A program made the position numbers and the translations under genes. Shown here piece after piece: positions 1 to 9,768 of a DNA stretch of 64,000 nucleotides; the stretch's first letter is position 1; every line of letters begins with the position of its first letter. This DNA is from Gammaproteobacteria bacterium (GTDB lineage Bacteria > Pseudomonadota > Gammaproteobacteria > Pseudomonadales > Azotimanducaceae). The notes beneath the pieces were generated by a model. The model made no database searches. It saw nothing but the letters and a program-made list of their open reading frames with translations, and was not told where the DNA came from. The stretch is from contig JAPUIA010000087.1 of NCBI GenBank assembly GCA_027297435.1, positions 1-64,000 of the forward strand, given 5' to 3'.

Positions 1-661
1 GCAACAGATTGCGCACCAAGGCTTCGGTCTGACGCACGGACAGCTGCTTGGTCGCAACCCGCTCGGCTGCCCGAAGTTGAGCGGCCGGCGAGAGGGGTAG
101 CAAAGCGCGGGCGTGGCCCATCTCGAGCGAGCCGTCTGCCAACCGCTCGCGCACCTTGGGCTCCAGATTCAACAGCCGCAGCAGATTGGTAACCGCGACG
201 CGGGACTTGCCCACCGCATCCGCGACTTGCTGCTGGGTCAGTCCAAATTCTTCTTTGAGGCGTTGCAGCGCGCCGGCCTCCTCCAGCGGTTTGAGGTCTT
301 CCCGCTGGATGTTTTCGATAAGCGCCATCGCCGAGGCCTGTTCGTCGGTCACCGCTTGGACGACCGCGGGCATGGTCTCGAGTCCGGCAATCCGTGCTGC
401 GCGCCATCGCCGTTCTCCGGCAATGAGTTCGTAGCCGCCCTGGGGACGCGGACGCACGATAATGGGTTGTATGAGCCCGTGGTTCTTTATCGACTGCGCC
501 ATCTCGTTCAAGCGCACTTCATCGAAGTTCTGGCGGGGTTGGTAGCGGCCGCGAACGACTTCGGTTGTCGCGACTGTCGTTTGGCCACCAGGCATCGGGT
601 CGAACGCCACGTCGCTGCCTAGCAACGCGTCGAGTCCTCGCCCCAGTCGTTTCCTATTCAA
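1..661 (-). CDS. parB: ParB chromosome-partitioning protein (C-terminal part cut off by window edge)
   Basis: ParB binds parS sites near the origin, loads as a CTP-dependent clamp and works with ParA in origin segregation. The first 220 codons are present. They show an N-terminal RKRLGRGLDALLG signature, the nucleotide-binding box GERRWRAA, the ENIQRED motif and a helix-turn-helix (LTQQQVADAVGKSRVAVTNL). The dimerisation domain lies beyond base 1. The likely start is a TTG at 661 that overlaps the parA stop by 8 bases, because it gives exactly the family N-terminus. No ATG gives that N-terminus. Two candidate target sites are seen in recF. Confidence 0.95.
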   Translation of the reverse strand, partial: MNRKRLGRGLDALLGSDVAFDPMPGGQTTVATTEVVRGRYQPRQNFDEVRLNEMAQSIKNHGLIQPIIVRPRPQGGYELIAGERRWRAARIAGLETMPAVVQAVTDEQASAMALIENIQREDLKPLEEAGALQRLKEEFGLTQQQVADAVGKSRVAVTNLLRLLNLEPKVRERLADGSLEMGHARALLPLSPAAQLRAAERVATKQLSVRQTEALVRNLL

Positions 662-1445
662 TTCTCGACGCTTCCGCCGCTACGCCCGCATGTTTTCTAT
701 TCAGCTCTCCCGCCAACGCCATATAGGCGATGGCCCCTCGGGATTGCCGGTCATAGAGGATCGCCGGTAATCCATGACTGGGCGCTTCGGCCAAACGAAC
801 GTTACGTGGGATCACAGTGCGGAACACCTGTTCCCCGAAATATTCCATGAGTTGCCTCGACACGTCGCGTGTCAGGCTGTTGCGCGGATCATACATGGTT
901 CGCAACAGGCCCTCTATGGCGAGGCGCGGATTGCCGCGCTGACGGACACCTTCGACCGTTTCTAACAAGGCGCTCAGCCCTTCCAGCGCGTAGTACTCGC
1001 ATTGCATCGGAATCAACACGCCATCGGCCGCGATCAATGCATTGAGGGTCAGGATGTTGAGCGACGGCGGGCAATCGATGAGCACGTAATCGTACCGGTC
1101 TCTTATGGGTGCCAGGCGCTCCCGTAAACGCACCTCCCGCTGGTCTTGCCCCAGCAGTTCGATTTCTGCGGCCGTCAGATCGCTGTTCGCCGGTACGAGC
1201 AAGAACGACCCCGGAGAACTTTGGGCGACGCTCTCCAAGCTCACCCCCTCTATGAGCCAATCGTAGCTGCTCGCGTCAACCGCGTGCTTGTCGATGCCGG
1301 CACCCATCGTCGCGTTGCCTTGCGGATCGAGGTCGACGAGTAAGACCTTCGAGCCCGACAGCGCTAGCGACGCGGCCAGGTTGACGCTCGTTGTGGTCTT
1401 GCCCACACCGCCTTTTTGATTGGCAATCGCAATGACTCGGGTCAA
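654..1445 (-). CDS. parA: ParA/Soj partition ATPase
   Basis: Cytoplasmic P-loop ATPase that partners ParB in origin segregation. It has the deviant Walker A KGGVGKTTT near residues 11-18, DLDPQGNAT near residue 45 and DCPPSLNILT near residue 125. I place the start at TTG 1445, which overlaps the rsmG stop (TTGA) and gives 263 aa, the usual size. A GTG at 1457 in frame is an alternative. The frame is open further upstream, but that extension reads into rsmG and does not resemble ParA. It is translationally coupled on both sides (rsmG before, parB after). Confidence 0.95.
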   Translation of the reverse strand: MTRVIAIANQKGGVGKTTTSVNLAASLALSGSKVLLVDLDPQGNATMGAGIDKHAVDASSYDWLIEGVSLESVAQSSPGSFLLVPANSDLTAAEIELLGQDQREVRLRERLAPIRDRYDYVLIDCPPSLNILTLNALIAADGVLIPMQCEYYALEGLSALLETVEGVRQRGNPRLAIEGLLRTMYDPRNSLTRDVSRQLMEYFGEQVFRTVIPRNVRLAEAPSHGLPAILYDRQSRGAIAYMALAGELNRKHAGVAAEASRIE

Positions 1446-2098
1446 CTTGCCTGACACCTCACAACCAACACACCATGCAACGCCCTGGATTCGGGCATTT
1501 GCGACCAACTGCGCCGTGTTACGATCCCGCCGGGGAACGCTTCGACGCTATCGGCCGGCGGCCCGGCACCGGCGTCGTGGACTCGATCCAATACCATCAT
1601 ATGGCCTTCCGCTCGCAATATTCTGAACGCCAACGGCCACAGCTTGTCTGGCGCCATCACCGCCCTGGAGACCACCACGTCATATTTCGCGGTGACATTG
1701 ACCACATCATCACAAACCACATCGACGTTCGGCAAGCTTAGTTCCATCGCAACCCGTTCTAAGAACCGCGACTTCTTCGCGCTTCTTTCGATGAGCGTCA
1801 CGTGCGCTTCGGGCAAGACGACGGCGAGCGGAACGCCCGGCAAACCGGCCCCCGAGCCTACGTCCGCGATCCGCAGGGGGTTTTCGAGTTGTGCCAAGAC
1901 CGCCACGAGACTGAGACTGTCCTTGAGATGTCGCTCATGGATGCGCGTTTCGTCCTCACGGGAGACTAGCTTGGCAAACCGACTCCAGCGTCGGATCAGT
2001 TCGGCGAAGCGAGCGAGCGCCTCGCCCTGTGCTGGAGTAATGGCGATACCGTAGTCGACGGCTTTTGCGTCAGGCACTGGCCCGGAGTTTCTTGGCAT
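1442..2098 (-). CDS. rsmG: 16S rRNA (guanine527-N7)-methyltransferase RsmG (GidB)
   Basis: SAM-dependent methyltransferase acting on G527 of 16S rRNA. The protein is 218 aa, with the SAM-binding segment [14 protein letters not shown] around residue 80. It overlaps the 3' end of mnmG by about 29 bases if the ATG at 2098 is used. A GTG at 2077 would overlap by 8 bases and remove the non-conserved leader, so the exact start is unsure. Position between mnmG and parA is the classic origin-flanking order. Confidence 0.94.
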   Translation of the reverse strand: MPRNSGPVPDAKAVDYGIAITPAQGEALARFAELIRRWSRFAKLVSREDETRIHERHLKDSLSLVAVLAQLENPLRIADVGSGAGLPGVPLAVVLPEAHVTLIERSAKKSRFLERVAMELSLPNVDVVCDDVVNVTAKYDVVVSRAVMAPDKLWPLAFRILRAEGHMMVLDRVHDAGAGPPADSVEAFPGGIVTRRSWSQMPESRALHGVLVVRCQAS

Positions 2099-3935
2099 GC
2101 ACGAGCAACACCGAGAGCGCTGCCGGCGTCATACCCGGGATGCGCGCTGCCCGGGCGAGCGATGTGGGCCGCGCGTCGCTGAGTTTCTGTCGCAGTTCGT
2201 TGGACAACCCCTGTACCACTCGGTAGTCCAGCTCACCGGGCAGGCTGATGCGCTCATGGCGCCGGATTTTGGCGATCTCGTCATCTTGGCGCTGGATGTA
2301 GCCCTCGTACTTCACCTCGGTCTCGACTTGGCGCACGATGTCGGTGTCTATGCCGGTGAGTAGCTCGGGCAACTTGTCAACGCTCACTTCCGGGCGTTTC
2401 AAACACTCCAAGAACGTCGTCGCTCGATTGATCTGGGCACCACAGTTCGCCTGCAGCACGGCAGCGACATCCGACCCGGGGTCGACGCGCCACCGCTCGA
2501 GACGTGATTTAACGTCGAGCAAGCGCGTGCGTTTGTCTGCATACGCTCGCCAGCGCTCGTCGCCCACCAGGCCCAGCTCTCGACCGATCGGCGTGAGGCG
2601 CTGATCCGCGTTGTCTTGCCTGAGCCGCAAACGAAACTCCGCGCGGCTCGTGAACATTCGATACGGCTCGTTGGTGCCGAGGTTGGTGAGGTCGTCGATC
2701 ATGACACCTAAATAGGCCTCGTCGCGGCGGGGAAACCAGGGCTGCAAACCCGCAACCTGGCGAGCCGCATTCAAGCCGGCCAGCAACCCTTGAGCCGCCG
2801 CCTCTTCGTAGCCGGTCGTGCCATTGATCTGACCGGCAAAAAACAAGCCGCCAATGACCTTGGTTTGCATCGAGAGTTCGAGGTCGCGCGGATCGAAGTA
2901 GTCGTATTCGATGGCGTAGCCCGGGCGCGTGATATGCGCTCGCTCAAACCCCTTGATCGATCGCACAAACGCGATCTGCGCATCGAAAGGCAAACTCGTC
3001 GAGATGCCATTTGGGTACAGCTCAGGGGTATCGAGTCCTTCTGGCTCCACAAAGATCTGGTGACGCACTCTATCCGCGAAGCGCACCACCTTGTCTTCGA
3101 TACTCGGACAGTAGCGCGGCCCGGTGCCTTCGATAACGCCCGTGAACAGCGGACTGCGATCGAGCGCTGCCGCGATAATGTCGTGCGTCGTCGGGTTGGT
3201 CTCGGTGATATGACAAGGCACCTGCCGGGGATGACGCGCCGGCAAAAACGACAGGTTCGGCGTCGGTTCGTCGCCGGGCTGCTCGGTCATGACCGTATAG
3301 TCGACGCTACGTCCGTCGATTCTCGGTGGGGTACCGGTCTTCAATCGACCAACCCGAAACGGTAAAGCCCTCAAGCGCTCGGCCAAGGCGTTCGCTGGCG
3401 AGTCTCCGGCCCGGCCGCCGGGCTGATTGGCAAAGCCAATATGGATCTTGCCACCGAGGAACGTGCCGGTGGTGAGAACGACCGTAGGCGCCAGGCAACG
3501 CAACCCCATCTGGGTGACGACGCCCCGGACCCGCTCGCGCTCGACGAGCAAATCAACGACCGTTTGTTGGAACACCTTGAGGTTGGCTTGGTGCTCGATG
3601 AACGAGCGCACCGCCTGTTTGTAGAGCGCCCGGTCCGCTTGGGCCCGGGTCGCGCGCACGGCCGGTCCCTTACTGGCGTTGAGCACGCGAAAGTGGATGC
3701 CCGCCAGATCGGCGGCCCTACCCATGACGCCGTCGAGCGCATCGATCTCTCTCACCAAGTGGCTCTTGCCGATGCCGCCGATGGCGGGGTTACACGACAT
3801 CTGGCCAATGGTTTCGATGCTCTGGGTCAACAGCAGAGTACTGGCGCCCGTTCGAGCCGCTGCCAGCGCCGCCTCAGTTCCGGCGTGACCACCGCCGATC
3901 ACGATGACATCGAAGTTTTCAGGGTGTTGCAACAT
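2070..3935 (-). CDS. mnmG: tRNA uridine-34 carboxymethylaminomethyl synthase subunit MnmG (GidA)
   Basis: FAD protein that, together with MnmE, installs the (carboxymethyl)aminomethyl group on the wobble uridine of certain tRNAs. The Rossmann motif [16 protein letters not shown] lies near the N-terminus. The segments [18 protein letters not shown] and [12 protein letters not shown] are family signatures. Length is about 621 aa from the ATG at 3935. A GTG at 3944 adds three residues. Its partner mnmE is immediately upstream, separated by about 118 bases that carry a hairpin. Confidence 0.97.
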   Translation of the reverse strand: MLQHPENFDVIVIGGGHAGTEAALAAARTGASTLLLTQSIETIGQMSCNPAIGGIGKSHLVREIDALDGVMGRAADLAGIHFRVLNASKGPAVRATRAQADRALYKQAVRSFIEHQANLKVFQQTVVDLLVERERVRGVVTQMGLRCLAPTVVLTTGTFLGGKIHIGFANQPGGRAGDSPANALAERLRALPFRVGRLKTGTPPRIDGRSVDYTVMTEQPGDEPTPNLSFLPARHPRQVPCHITETNPTTHDIIAAALDRSPLFTGVIEGTGPRYCPSIEDKVVRFADRVRHQIFVEPEGLDTPELYPNGISTSLPFDAQIAFVRSIKGFERAHITRPGYAIEYDYFDPRDLELSMQTKVIGGLFFAGQINGTTGYEEAAAQGLLAGLNAARQVAGLQPWFPRRDEAYLGVMIDDLTNLGTNEPYRMFTSRAEFRLRLRQDNADQRLTPIGRELGLVGDERWRAYADKRTRLLDVKSRLERWRVDPGSDVAAVLQANCGAQINRATTFLECLKRPEVSVDKLPELLTGIDTDIVRQVETEVKYEGYIQRQDDEIAKIRRHERISLPGELDYRVVQGLSNELRQKLSDARPTSLARAARIPGMTPAALSVLLVHAKKLRASA

Positions 3936-3991
3936 CAGATGCACGCGTGCTGTTGGCTCTGAGGGCGTGCAGTATAAGCATCGCCCGATCC

Positions 3992-4017
3992 CAGTCTAGC
4001 AGTCCGATAGACTGCTA
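3992..4017. other. Hairpin with two alternative folds between mnmE and mnmG
   Basis: An 8-base stem TAGCAGTC (3997-4004) pairs with GACTGCTA (4010-4017) around a 5-base loop. A competing 7-base stem CAGTCTA (3992-3998) pairs with TAGACTG (4008-4014). The two folds share bases and exclude each other. No T-run follows on either strand, so it is not a standard terminator. It lies in the probable mnmE-mnmG transcript, upstream of the mnmG start. Confidence 0.55.
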
Positions 4018-4053
4018 AGAGGCCGGTAAGCGATCACCCATCCTATGGCGAGA

Positions 4054-5388
4054 CTACTTGCCGATGCAAAACGTACTAAAGATCTCCCCAAGCAGCTGAT
4101 CCGGCGTTACCTCTCCCGTGATACTGCCAAGCTCGAGATGCGCGAGTTTCAACTCTTCGGCGATGATTTCTCCCGGGCTTTTCGCGGCCAACTCGGCGCT
4201 TGCCCGTTCGAGGGCCACCCGGGTCGACTGCAACGCGACCAGATGCCGCCGGCGTGCACTGAAGGTCGCGGCTTCACCCGCGAATCCGACTTGTTGTTTG
4301 ATCGCGGCTTTGAGTTCGTCGAACCCTGCTCCCGTGAGGCACGAAATGTACACCTCGTCGGCGGCCGACCGGCTGCCTGCCCCACTGACGAGATCGGTCT
4401 TGTTCAGCACCAGAATTCGCTTGGTTGCGAGGGGTAGGCGCAACGCGTCATGCGGGTCCGCGGCCGGTACCGATAGATCGCGAATTTCCAACACCAGATC
4501 CGCCCGCGAAGCCTCGCCAGCCGCTCGTCGTACGCCTTCCAGTTCCACCGGGTTGGTCGTTTTCCGCAGACCCGCGGTATCGACCAGCCGCACCGGCAGT
4601 CCATCCAATATGAGGTCGACTTTCAAGAGATCGCGCGTGGTGCCGGGAATGTCCGTAACGATTGCGGTGTCTTCACCCGTCAACCGGTTGAATAGGCTCG
4701 ACTTCCCCACGTTGGGCGCTCCGACCAGCGCCACCGTGATGCCTTGACTCAACAGCACGCCCTGGCGACCGTCTCGTTGCAGCTTGGCGAGCCCATCGAG
4801 CAGCCCGCCGAGCTTTCGGTGTACCTCGCCGTGCTCGAGAAACTCGACCTCCTCGTCCGGGAAATCGATTGCCGCCTCCACGTATACGCGAAGTTTCAGT
4901 ATGGCCTGATCGACCTCGTGCACTTGCTTTGAGAAATCACCTGCAAGAGAGCGCAACGCACCTCGCGCCGCTGCAACCGAAGCGCTCGCAATGAGGTCGG
5001 CGACCGCCTCGGCTTGCACCAAGTCTAGCTTGTCGTTGACGAATGCACGCTCGGTGAACTCTCCCGGACGCGCCAATCGCGCACCTTGCCCCACCGTTGC
5101 ACCCAACAACATCTGCAATACCACCGGCCCGCCATGACCTTGCAGTTCGACAACGTCTTCGCCGGTGAAGGAGTTGGGCTTTGGGAAGTAGAGTACGATA
5201 CCTCGATCGATGACGGCATCTGAATCGACGAACTCCCGATAACTTGCCCTGCGCGGCTGCAAGCCTCCGCCGGTCAGGGTCTCACCGATTGCGAGCGCTC
5301 GCGGTCCCGAGATTCTGACGATGCCGATACCGCCTTGGCCAGGAGGCGTTGCAACGGCCGCGATCGTGTCGGTGTCCAACGAGGTCAC
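4054..5388 (-). CDS. mnmE: tRNA modification GTPase MnmE (TrmE)
   Basis: GTPase partner of MnmG. The 444-aa protein has an N-terminal folate-binding-like domain, then a G domain with G1 GAPNVGKSS, the switch DIPGTTRD, G3 DTAGLR and G4 NKTDL. It ends in the family C-terminus FCIGK carrying the conserved cysteine. The start is a GTG at 5388. It lies 24 bases downstream of yidC, so it is probably part of the same transcript. Confidence 0.97.
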   Translation of the reverse strand: MTSLDTDTIAAVATPPGQGGIGIVRISGPRALAIGETLTGGGLQPRRASYREFVDSDAVIDRGIVLYFPKPNSFTGEDVVELQGHGGPVVLQMLLGATVGQGARLARPGEFTERAFVNDKLDLVQAEAVADLIASASVAAARGALRSLAGDFSKQVHEVDQAILKLRVYVEAAIDFPDEEVEFLEHGEVHRKLGGLLDGLAKLQRDGRQGVLLSQGITVALVGAPNVGKSSLFNRLTGEDTAIVTDIPGTTRDLLKVDLILDGLPVRLVDTAGLRKTTNPVELEGVRRAAGEASRADLVLEIRDLSVPAADPHDALRLPLATKRILVLNKTDLVSGAGSRSAADEVYISCLTGAGFDELKAAIKQQVGFAGEAATFSARRRHLVALQSTRVALERASAELAAKSPGEIIAEELKLAHLELGSITGEVTPDQLLGEIFSTFCIGK

Positions 5389-5412
5389 GAGCGGTTAGGT
5401 CGCCACCGCAGC

Positions 5413-7122
5413 CTACCCCTTGGCCGCCGCAGCCGACTCCGTGCGTTTAATGACGTACCATTGTTGCGCAATCGAAAGCACGCTGTTGACTAACCAGTAG
5501 AGCACGAGGCCCGCGGGAAAGAACAAGAATAGCACCGTGAACATGATGGGCATCATCTTCATCATGCGCTGCTGCATGGGATCGCCCATCGCCGGACTGA
5601 GTGTTTGTTGAAAGTACATGGTGCCACCCATCAACAGCGGTAACACGAAGTAGGGATCCATTGCAGCGAGATCTTCGATCCACAACACGAACGGAGCCTG
5701 CCGGAGCTCGACACTCTCAAAGAGCACCCAATATAAAGCGATGAAGATCGGCATCGGTAGCAACATCGGCAAACAGCCACCGAGAGGATTGACCTTCTCC
5801 TTCTTGTAAAAACTCATCATCTCTTGGGACAGTTTTTGCTTGTCGTCGGCGTAGCGTTCCTGGAGGCGCTTCATCTGCGGCGCAACCCGGCGCATATTGG
5901 CCATCGATTTGTAGCTCGCCGCCGACAGGGGGTAGAGCGTGAGTTTGACCAACACCGTCAACAGAATGATCGCCGCACCCCAGTTGGCCAAGATGCCGTG
6001 CAACCAATCGAGCAGCCAAAACAGCGGCACCGCCAGCCACCACAGAAACCCGTAATCTACCGTGAGGTTGAGGTTTTCGGAGATCTCTTCCAAGCGTTTC
6101 TGCGCCTTGGGACCGGCATAGAATCGCGTCCGCCACTCACCGCTGGCACCAGCCGGGATCGACTTCAACGGCCCGGTATAACCCACGATGTAGGTTCCGT
6201 CGCTACGCTTGCGTCCGTAGTAGATGTTGTCTTGGTCCTCGTTGGCAATCCATGCGCTCAAGAAGTAATGCTGTAGAAACGCAATCCAACCACCCGTCAC
6301 GGTCGCGCGAAAGTCTTCGTCGTCCAAGTCCTCGAATTCGATTTTGTGATAGCGCGAATCGGGTGTCGTTACTGCAGCACCGACGTACGGTGCAGGCCCA
6401 AAACCGGCCCTCTCGTCGCCTTCTGGTTCTTTGTCGTCACGTTTGATCTGTGCAAAGAGGCTAGCCTGAAAGGGACGGTTCAAGTTGTTTTGGACCCGGT
6501 AGCTCACATCGACCAAGTATTCGTCGCCGGTGAATACAAATTTTTTCTCCACGTTGACGTCGTTGTGCACCGCCTCGAACAAGACCTCCAGCGTGCCGTC
6601 GCCGGTAAGCTCGTAGCGTGACTGCGACGTTTTGAACAACGGTCGATCGTTACCCGAGTCCAACCCGTCGGGGCCGATCAAACCGCTTTGCGCTATGTAG
6701 ATACGTCCGTTGCCAACGTTGAGAAGTTCGTAGGGCAAGTCGGGACTACTCAGTTCCACCGGAAACTTCGGTAGATGGACCCTTCGAACGTCTCCACCCA
6801 GCCGGTCGATCCATACGTCGAGCGTCGGTGTGGTCACGCGAACCAACCGGTTCGTCCCGGTCGGTAGTGCCGGCCGTGAAGCGAGCAGCTCGCCCTCGGT
6901 GCCGATCAGCGAAACATCGGGGATGTCGGAACTGTCCTCGGTCGTTGCAACGCCCGCTTGCGGGATGTCGGTCGCCGGTGCGTCATCGACGTCCGGAGCA
7001 GCACTGTGCTCCGTCGGCGTGCTCGATTGCATGTAGTCTTCGTTCCACGCCAGTACCAACAGGTAACCGGTTGCGGCAAGACCAATCAACAAGATGATGC
7101 GTTGTACTTCTGGTGGGAACAT
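5413..7122 (-). CDS. yidC: Membrane protein insertase YidC
   Basis: Inner-membrane insertase. The start at ATG 7122 gives 569 aa and a clean N-terminal membrane helix (residues about 5-25), followed by a large periplasmic domain and a C-terminal bundle of five helices, the Gram-negative YidC layout. The C-terminal portion includes PMPIFIALYWVLFESVELR and a Met-rich MQQRMMKMMPIMFTVLFLF segment. The frame is open further upstream, but that part overlaps yidD and is not YidC-like. The neighbours yidD, rnpA and rpmH are the canonical ones. Confidence 0.97.
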   Translation of the reverse strand: MFPPEVQRIILLIGLAATGYLLVLAWNEDYMQSSTPTEHSAAPDVDDAPATDIPQAGVATTEDSSDIPDVSLIGTEGELLASRPALPTGTNRLVRVTTPTLDVWIDRLGGDVRRVHLPKFPVELSSPDLPYELLNVGNGRIYIAQSGLIGPDGLDSGNDRPLFKTSQSRYELTGDGTLEVLFEAVHNDVNVEKKFVFTGDEYLVDVSYRVQNNLNRPFQASLFAQIKRDDKEPEGDERAGFGPAPYVGAAVTTPDSRYHKIEFEDLDDEDFRATVTGGWIAFLQHYFLSAWIANEDQDNIYYGRKRSDGTYIVGYTGPLKSIPAGASGEWRTRFYAGPKAQKRLEEISENLNLTVDYGFLWWLAVPLFWLLDWLHGILANWGAAIILLTVLVKLTLYPLSAASYKSMANMRRVAPQMKRLQERYADDKQKLSQEMMSFYKKEKVNPLGGCLPMLLPMPIFIALYWVLFESVELRQAPFVLWIEDLAAMDPYFVLPLLMGGTMYFQQTLSPAMGDPMQQRMMKMMPIMFTVLFLFFPAGLVLYWLVNSVLSIAQQWYVIKRTESAAAAKG

Positions 7123-7133
7123 GAGGCTTCCTG

Positions 7134-7409
7134 CTAGGGGCGTGCGGGCGGTTCGTCCAAGCCGCCCGGGTGCCAAGGGTGGCAACGCAGCAACCGGCGC
7201 GCCGCCATCAACGATCCTGCCACCGGACCCTGGGTCTCGAGCACATCGAGGGCATAATTCGAGCAAGTCGGATGAAATCGGCACTGGTGACCGATAATCG
7301 GGCTCAACGTCAGCTGATAGAGACGCACGAGCGCCATCAACAATCGCGTCACGAGGTTTCGTGACGCGGTGTACCATGCCGCGGTCGGCCGTAAAGACGA
7401 TGCCGTCAC
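7134..7409 (-). CDS. yidD: Membrane protein insertion efficiency factor YidD
   Basis: Small peripheral membrane protein that assists YidC-mediated insertion. It shows the family core YQLTLSPIIGHQCRFHPTCSNYA with three conserved Cys/His positions. The GTG start at 7409 overlaps the rnpA stop (GTGA), giving 91 aa. An internal ATG before LMALVRLYQ would shorten it. It lies 11 bases upstream of yidC, which fits co-expression. Confidence 0.93.
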   Translation of the reverse strand: MTASSLRPTAAWYTASRNLVTRLLMALVRLYQLTLSPIIGHQCRFHPTCSNYALDVLETQGPVAGSLMAARRLLRCHPWHPGGLDEPPARP

Positions 7410-7747
7410 GCTAAATTCTCTTCGACCAGTTTGAACATATCCTCGAGTCTCGACCGCAACGTGTGCGAATCAATCGGACCTCGTACCTGCACAACAATGT
7501 CTACCGCGGGCAACTCAGAGCGTTTGAGCCTGAACGTTTCGCGGGCCACGCGTTTCAAGCGATTGCGCTCATGCGCTTTCGCCACGGCACGTTTACCGAC
7601 GATCAATCCGAGTCGAGCGCCAGGCATTGTATTCGGATTAGCGAGAATTCGTAATGGTCCTGATTGATGATGATAGAGGGCGTGGCGCAGTACCTTTCGG
7701 TACTGGCGAGGGTGGGTCAGACGATACTGCGAGGGGAAGCCGAACAG
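7406..7747 (-). CDS. rnpA: Ribonuclease P protein component, apparently with a non-canonical CTG start
   Basis: Protein subunit of RNase P, which matures tRNA 5' ends. The conserved core LGLIVGKRAVAKAHERNRLK is at the ATG-proximal end of a 73-codon frame starting at 7627. The same frame stays open upstream and encodes family-like sequence (FPSQYRLTHPRQYRKVL, then SGPLRILANPNTMP). It contains no ATG, GTG or TTG between an upstream in-frame TAA inside rpmH and 7627. The most plausible start is the CTG at 7747, which gives 113 aa, a normal length. The start call is inference. The gene identity is secure. Confidence 0.85.
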   Translation of the reverse strand: MFGFPSQYRLTHPRQYRKVLRHALYHHQSGPLRILANPNTMPGARLGLIVGKRAVAKAHERNRLKRVARETFRLKRSELPAVDIVVQVRGPIDSHTLRSRLEDMFKLVEENLA

Positions 7748-7758
7748 GGAGTGGGCAA

Positions 7759-7893
7759 CTAGACCGACAGCCGCTTGCGTCCTTTCGAACGACGGGCGTT
7801 GAGGATTTTACGTCCTCCGCGAGTGGCCATGCGTGCGCGGAATCCATGCGTACGTTTGCGCTTGATGTTGCTAGGTTGAAACGTTCTTTTCAC
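7759..7893 (-). CDS. rpmH: 50S ribosomal protein L34
   Basis: The 44-aa basic protein begins [20 protein letters not shown] and ends in GRKRLSV, the complete L34 sequence. The start is a GTG at 7893, since the family begins MKRT. The usual partner rnpA follows at once. It is transcribed away from the origin. Confidence 0.97.
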   Translation of the reverse strand: MKRTFQPSNIKRKRTHGFRARMATRGGRKILNARRSKGRKRLSV

Positions 7894-8300
7894 GAGCGTC
7901 CATTTCTGGTGTGAGAAAAGGGAGCGCGATACTAAGGAGAGCCTTTGGGGCTGTCAACGTCGGCTTGTGCGCATCCACTGGTGTTATCCCCAGACGATCA
8001 GGCTTCAAATAACAAGAATTAAAGTAAAGATGTTGTTTGTTGTTGTTGTTGGGGGGATGGTTTGTGTGGGTAAGCCGGACTGTTCGTTGGTTATCCATCG
8101 GTTAGGCGCTGGAAAACGATGGTAGAACCGGCACTGGAGGCATGTATTACCGAACGCGCAATGTGGATAAGAAAACTATCCACAGGTTCTTCAACGAATT
8201 GCTCACACAAACTCGTGAACCTTGGTTTCTGAACCGTGGCTCAGCCCCGGGGTTAAGTTTTTGAATTTCCTATCGAACTCAAAATTCTGGAGATTTTCTG
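7894..8300. other. Probable chromosomal origin of replication (oriC) between rpmH and dnaA
   Basis: The gene-free stretch between rpmH and dnaA contains several matches to the DnaA box TTATCCACA. These are a perfect box on the minus strand (TGTGGATAA, 8162-8170), CTATCCACA at 8176-8184 in the opposite orientation, TTATCCCCA at 7984-7992, TGTGGGTAA at 8065-8073 and TTATCCATC at 8091-8099. An AT/GT-rich block around 8000-8060 (AACAAGAATTAAAGTAAAG, then TTG repeats) could be the unwinding element. Placement between rpmH and dnaA is that known from pseudomonads. Confidence 0.85.
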
Positions 8301-8387
8301 TTGAGTTGTATGGCCAACGCCAATCCGATGTCAGTAGAATGCTGGAAAAACCCAGCACAAAAACAACATTCCTTTTGGGGGCCACTG

Positions 8388-9734
8388 GTGGGACGTTCCG
8401 TTTGGCAGAAATGCCTAGACCAACTGCACGACGAGCTTTCAACTCAACAATTCGATACTTGGATAAGACCTCTGCATGCCAGGCTCGAAGATGACCGGCT
8501 AAAGTTATTCGCTCCGAATCGTTACGTTAAAGATCAGGTTCAGGTCGCTTACCTATCGCGCATCTGTGAGTTGCTCGACCGTGAAGGCGACCCGGCGCAC
8601 CCTTTCGACGTTGCGGTGGAAATTGGTGCGGGCGATGTCGCCCCAATGGCTCCGTTACGTGCGGACGGATCAGGGTCGACGCCGGTTGGCCAACCGGTTC
8701 ACGTTCTCAACGAAGACTTTACCTTCGATGCGTTCGTCGAGGGTAAGTCTAACGAGTTGGCTAAGGCGGCCGCGTTGCAGGTGGCGGACAAGGCTGGGCA
8801 GTCGCACAGGGACAAACGGCAGCAGCCTCCGCTGCTCCTCTACGGAGGGGTGGGACTTGGCAAGACCCACCTCATGCAAGCCGTGGGCAACCATATTCAA
8901 CGACATAACGCCACAGCGAACGTCGTGTACTTGCACTCCCAGCGCTTCGTACAAGATATGGTCAAAGCGTTGCAACAGGGCACGATGCAGGAGTTCATGC
9001 AGTTCTATCTGTCCGTAGACGCCCTATTGATCGACGACATACAGTTCTTCGCGAAGAAGCTACGCTCCCAAGAAGAGTTTTTCCACGTGTTTAACGGACT
9101 CATGGAACGCGGCCACCAAATGGTTCTGACGTGTGATCGCTATCCGCGAGAAATCGATGGTTTGGAAGAGCGGTTGAAGTCGAGGTTCGTTTGGGGACTG
9201 ACCGTGCAGGTGGAACCCCCGGAGTTAGAGACGCGCGTCGCGATCCTCATGAAGAAAGCCGAAGCCGAAGAGGTCGACCTCGACCCGGCGGTGGCATTTT
9301 TCATCGGCGAGCGAATTCGTTCGAACGTACGAGAGCTGGAAGGGGCTCTGCGTAGAGTCATCGCCAATGCCCGATTTACCGGCAGTCTCATCACGATCGA
9401 GCAAGTCAAAAGAGCGCTGAGGGATCTGTTCGCGATCCAGGACCGGCTGATCAGCATCGACAATATTCAGCGCACCGTTGCCGAGTACTACAACATCAAG
9501 ATTTCAGATATTCTGTCGAAACGGCGCAACCGAACCATAGCTCGCCCACGGCAGATGGCCATGTACCTAGCCAAAGGTCTCACCAATCATTCCTTGCCCG
9601 AGATTGGCGATGCCTTTGGCGGGCGCGACCACACGACCGTACTACACGCCTGTCGCAAGATTGCCGAGCTTCGGGAAAGCAGCGTCGATGTCGCTGAGGA
9701 TTATCGAAACCTCAACCGACTTTTGTCTAGCTAG
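8388..9734 (+). CDS. dnaA: Chromosomal replication initiator DnaA
   Basis: AAA+ initiator that binds DnaA boxes and opens the origin. Domain I begins [13 protein letters not shown]. The ATPase domain carries Walker [11 protein letters not shown] and Walker [10 protein letters not shown]. The C-terminal DNA-binding signature is [15 protein letters not shown] prefer the GTG at 8388, preceded by a G-rich stretch, because it puts the family N-terminus at residue 5 and gives 448 aa. A TTG at 8301 with GGAG 8 bases before it, or an ATG at 8310, would add 26-29 residues that do not look like DnaA. Confidence 0.95.
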   Translation: MGRSVWQKCLDQLHDELSTQQFDTWIRPLHARLEDDRLKLFAPNRYVKDQVQVAYLSRICELLDREGDPAHPFDVAVEIGAGDVAPMAPLRADGSGSTPVGQPVHVLNEDFTFDAFVEGKSNELAKAAALQVADKAGQSHRDKRQQPPLLLYGGVGLGKTHLMQAVGNHIQRHNATANVVYLHSQRFVQDMVKALQQGTMQEFMQFYLSVDALLIDDIQFFAKKLRSQEEFFHVFNGLMERGHQMVLTCDRYPREIDGLEERLKSRFVWGLTVQVEPPELETRVAILMKKAEAEEVDLDPAVAFFIGERIRSNVRELEGALRRVIANARFTGSLITIEQVKRALRDLFAIQDRLISIDNIQRTVAEYYNIKISDILSKRRNRTIARPRQMAMYLAKGLTNHSLPEIGDAFGGRDHTTVLHACRKIAELRESSVDVAEDYRNLNRLLSS

Positions 9735-9768
9735 CTCCGGTTCAAAATACACCTATTTTGGATTGGGA

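Noticed and set aside
113-622. Plus-strand open frame of 169 codons at the window start
   Set aside because: It is the reverse strand of parB, whose motifs and HTH are unmistakable. The plus-strand peptide has no family features.
7654-7914. Open frames opposite rpmH/rnpA
   Set aside because: They mirror rpmH and rnpA coding sequence and have no plausible product. rpmH and rnpA explain the region.
7871-8098. 75-codon minus-strand frame across the origin
   Set aside because: It has low-complexity Asn/His/Gln content from the AT-rich origin, covers several DnaA boxes and runs into rpmH out of frame.
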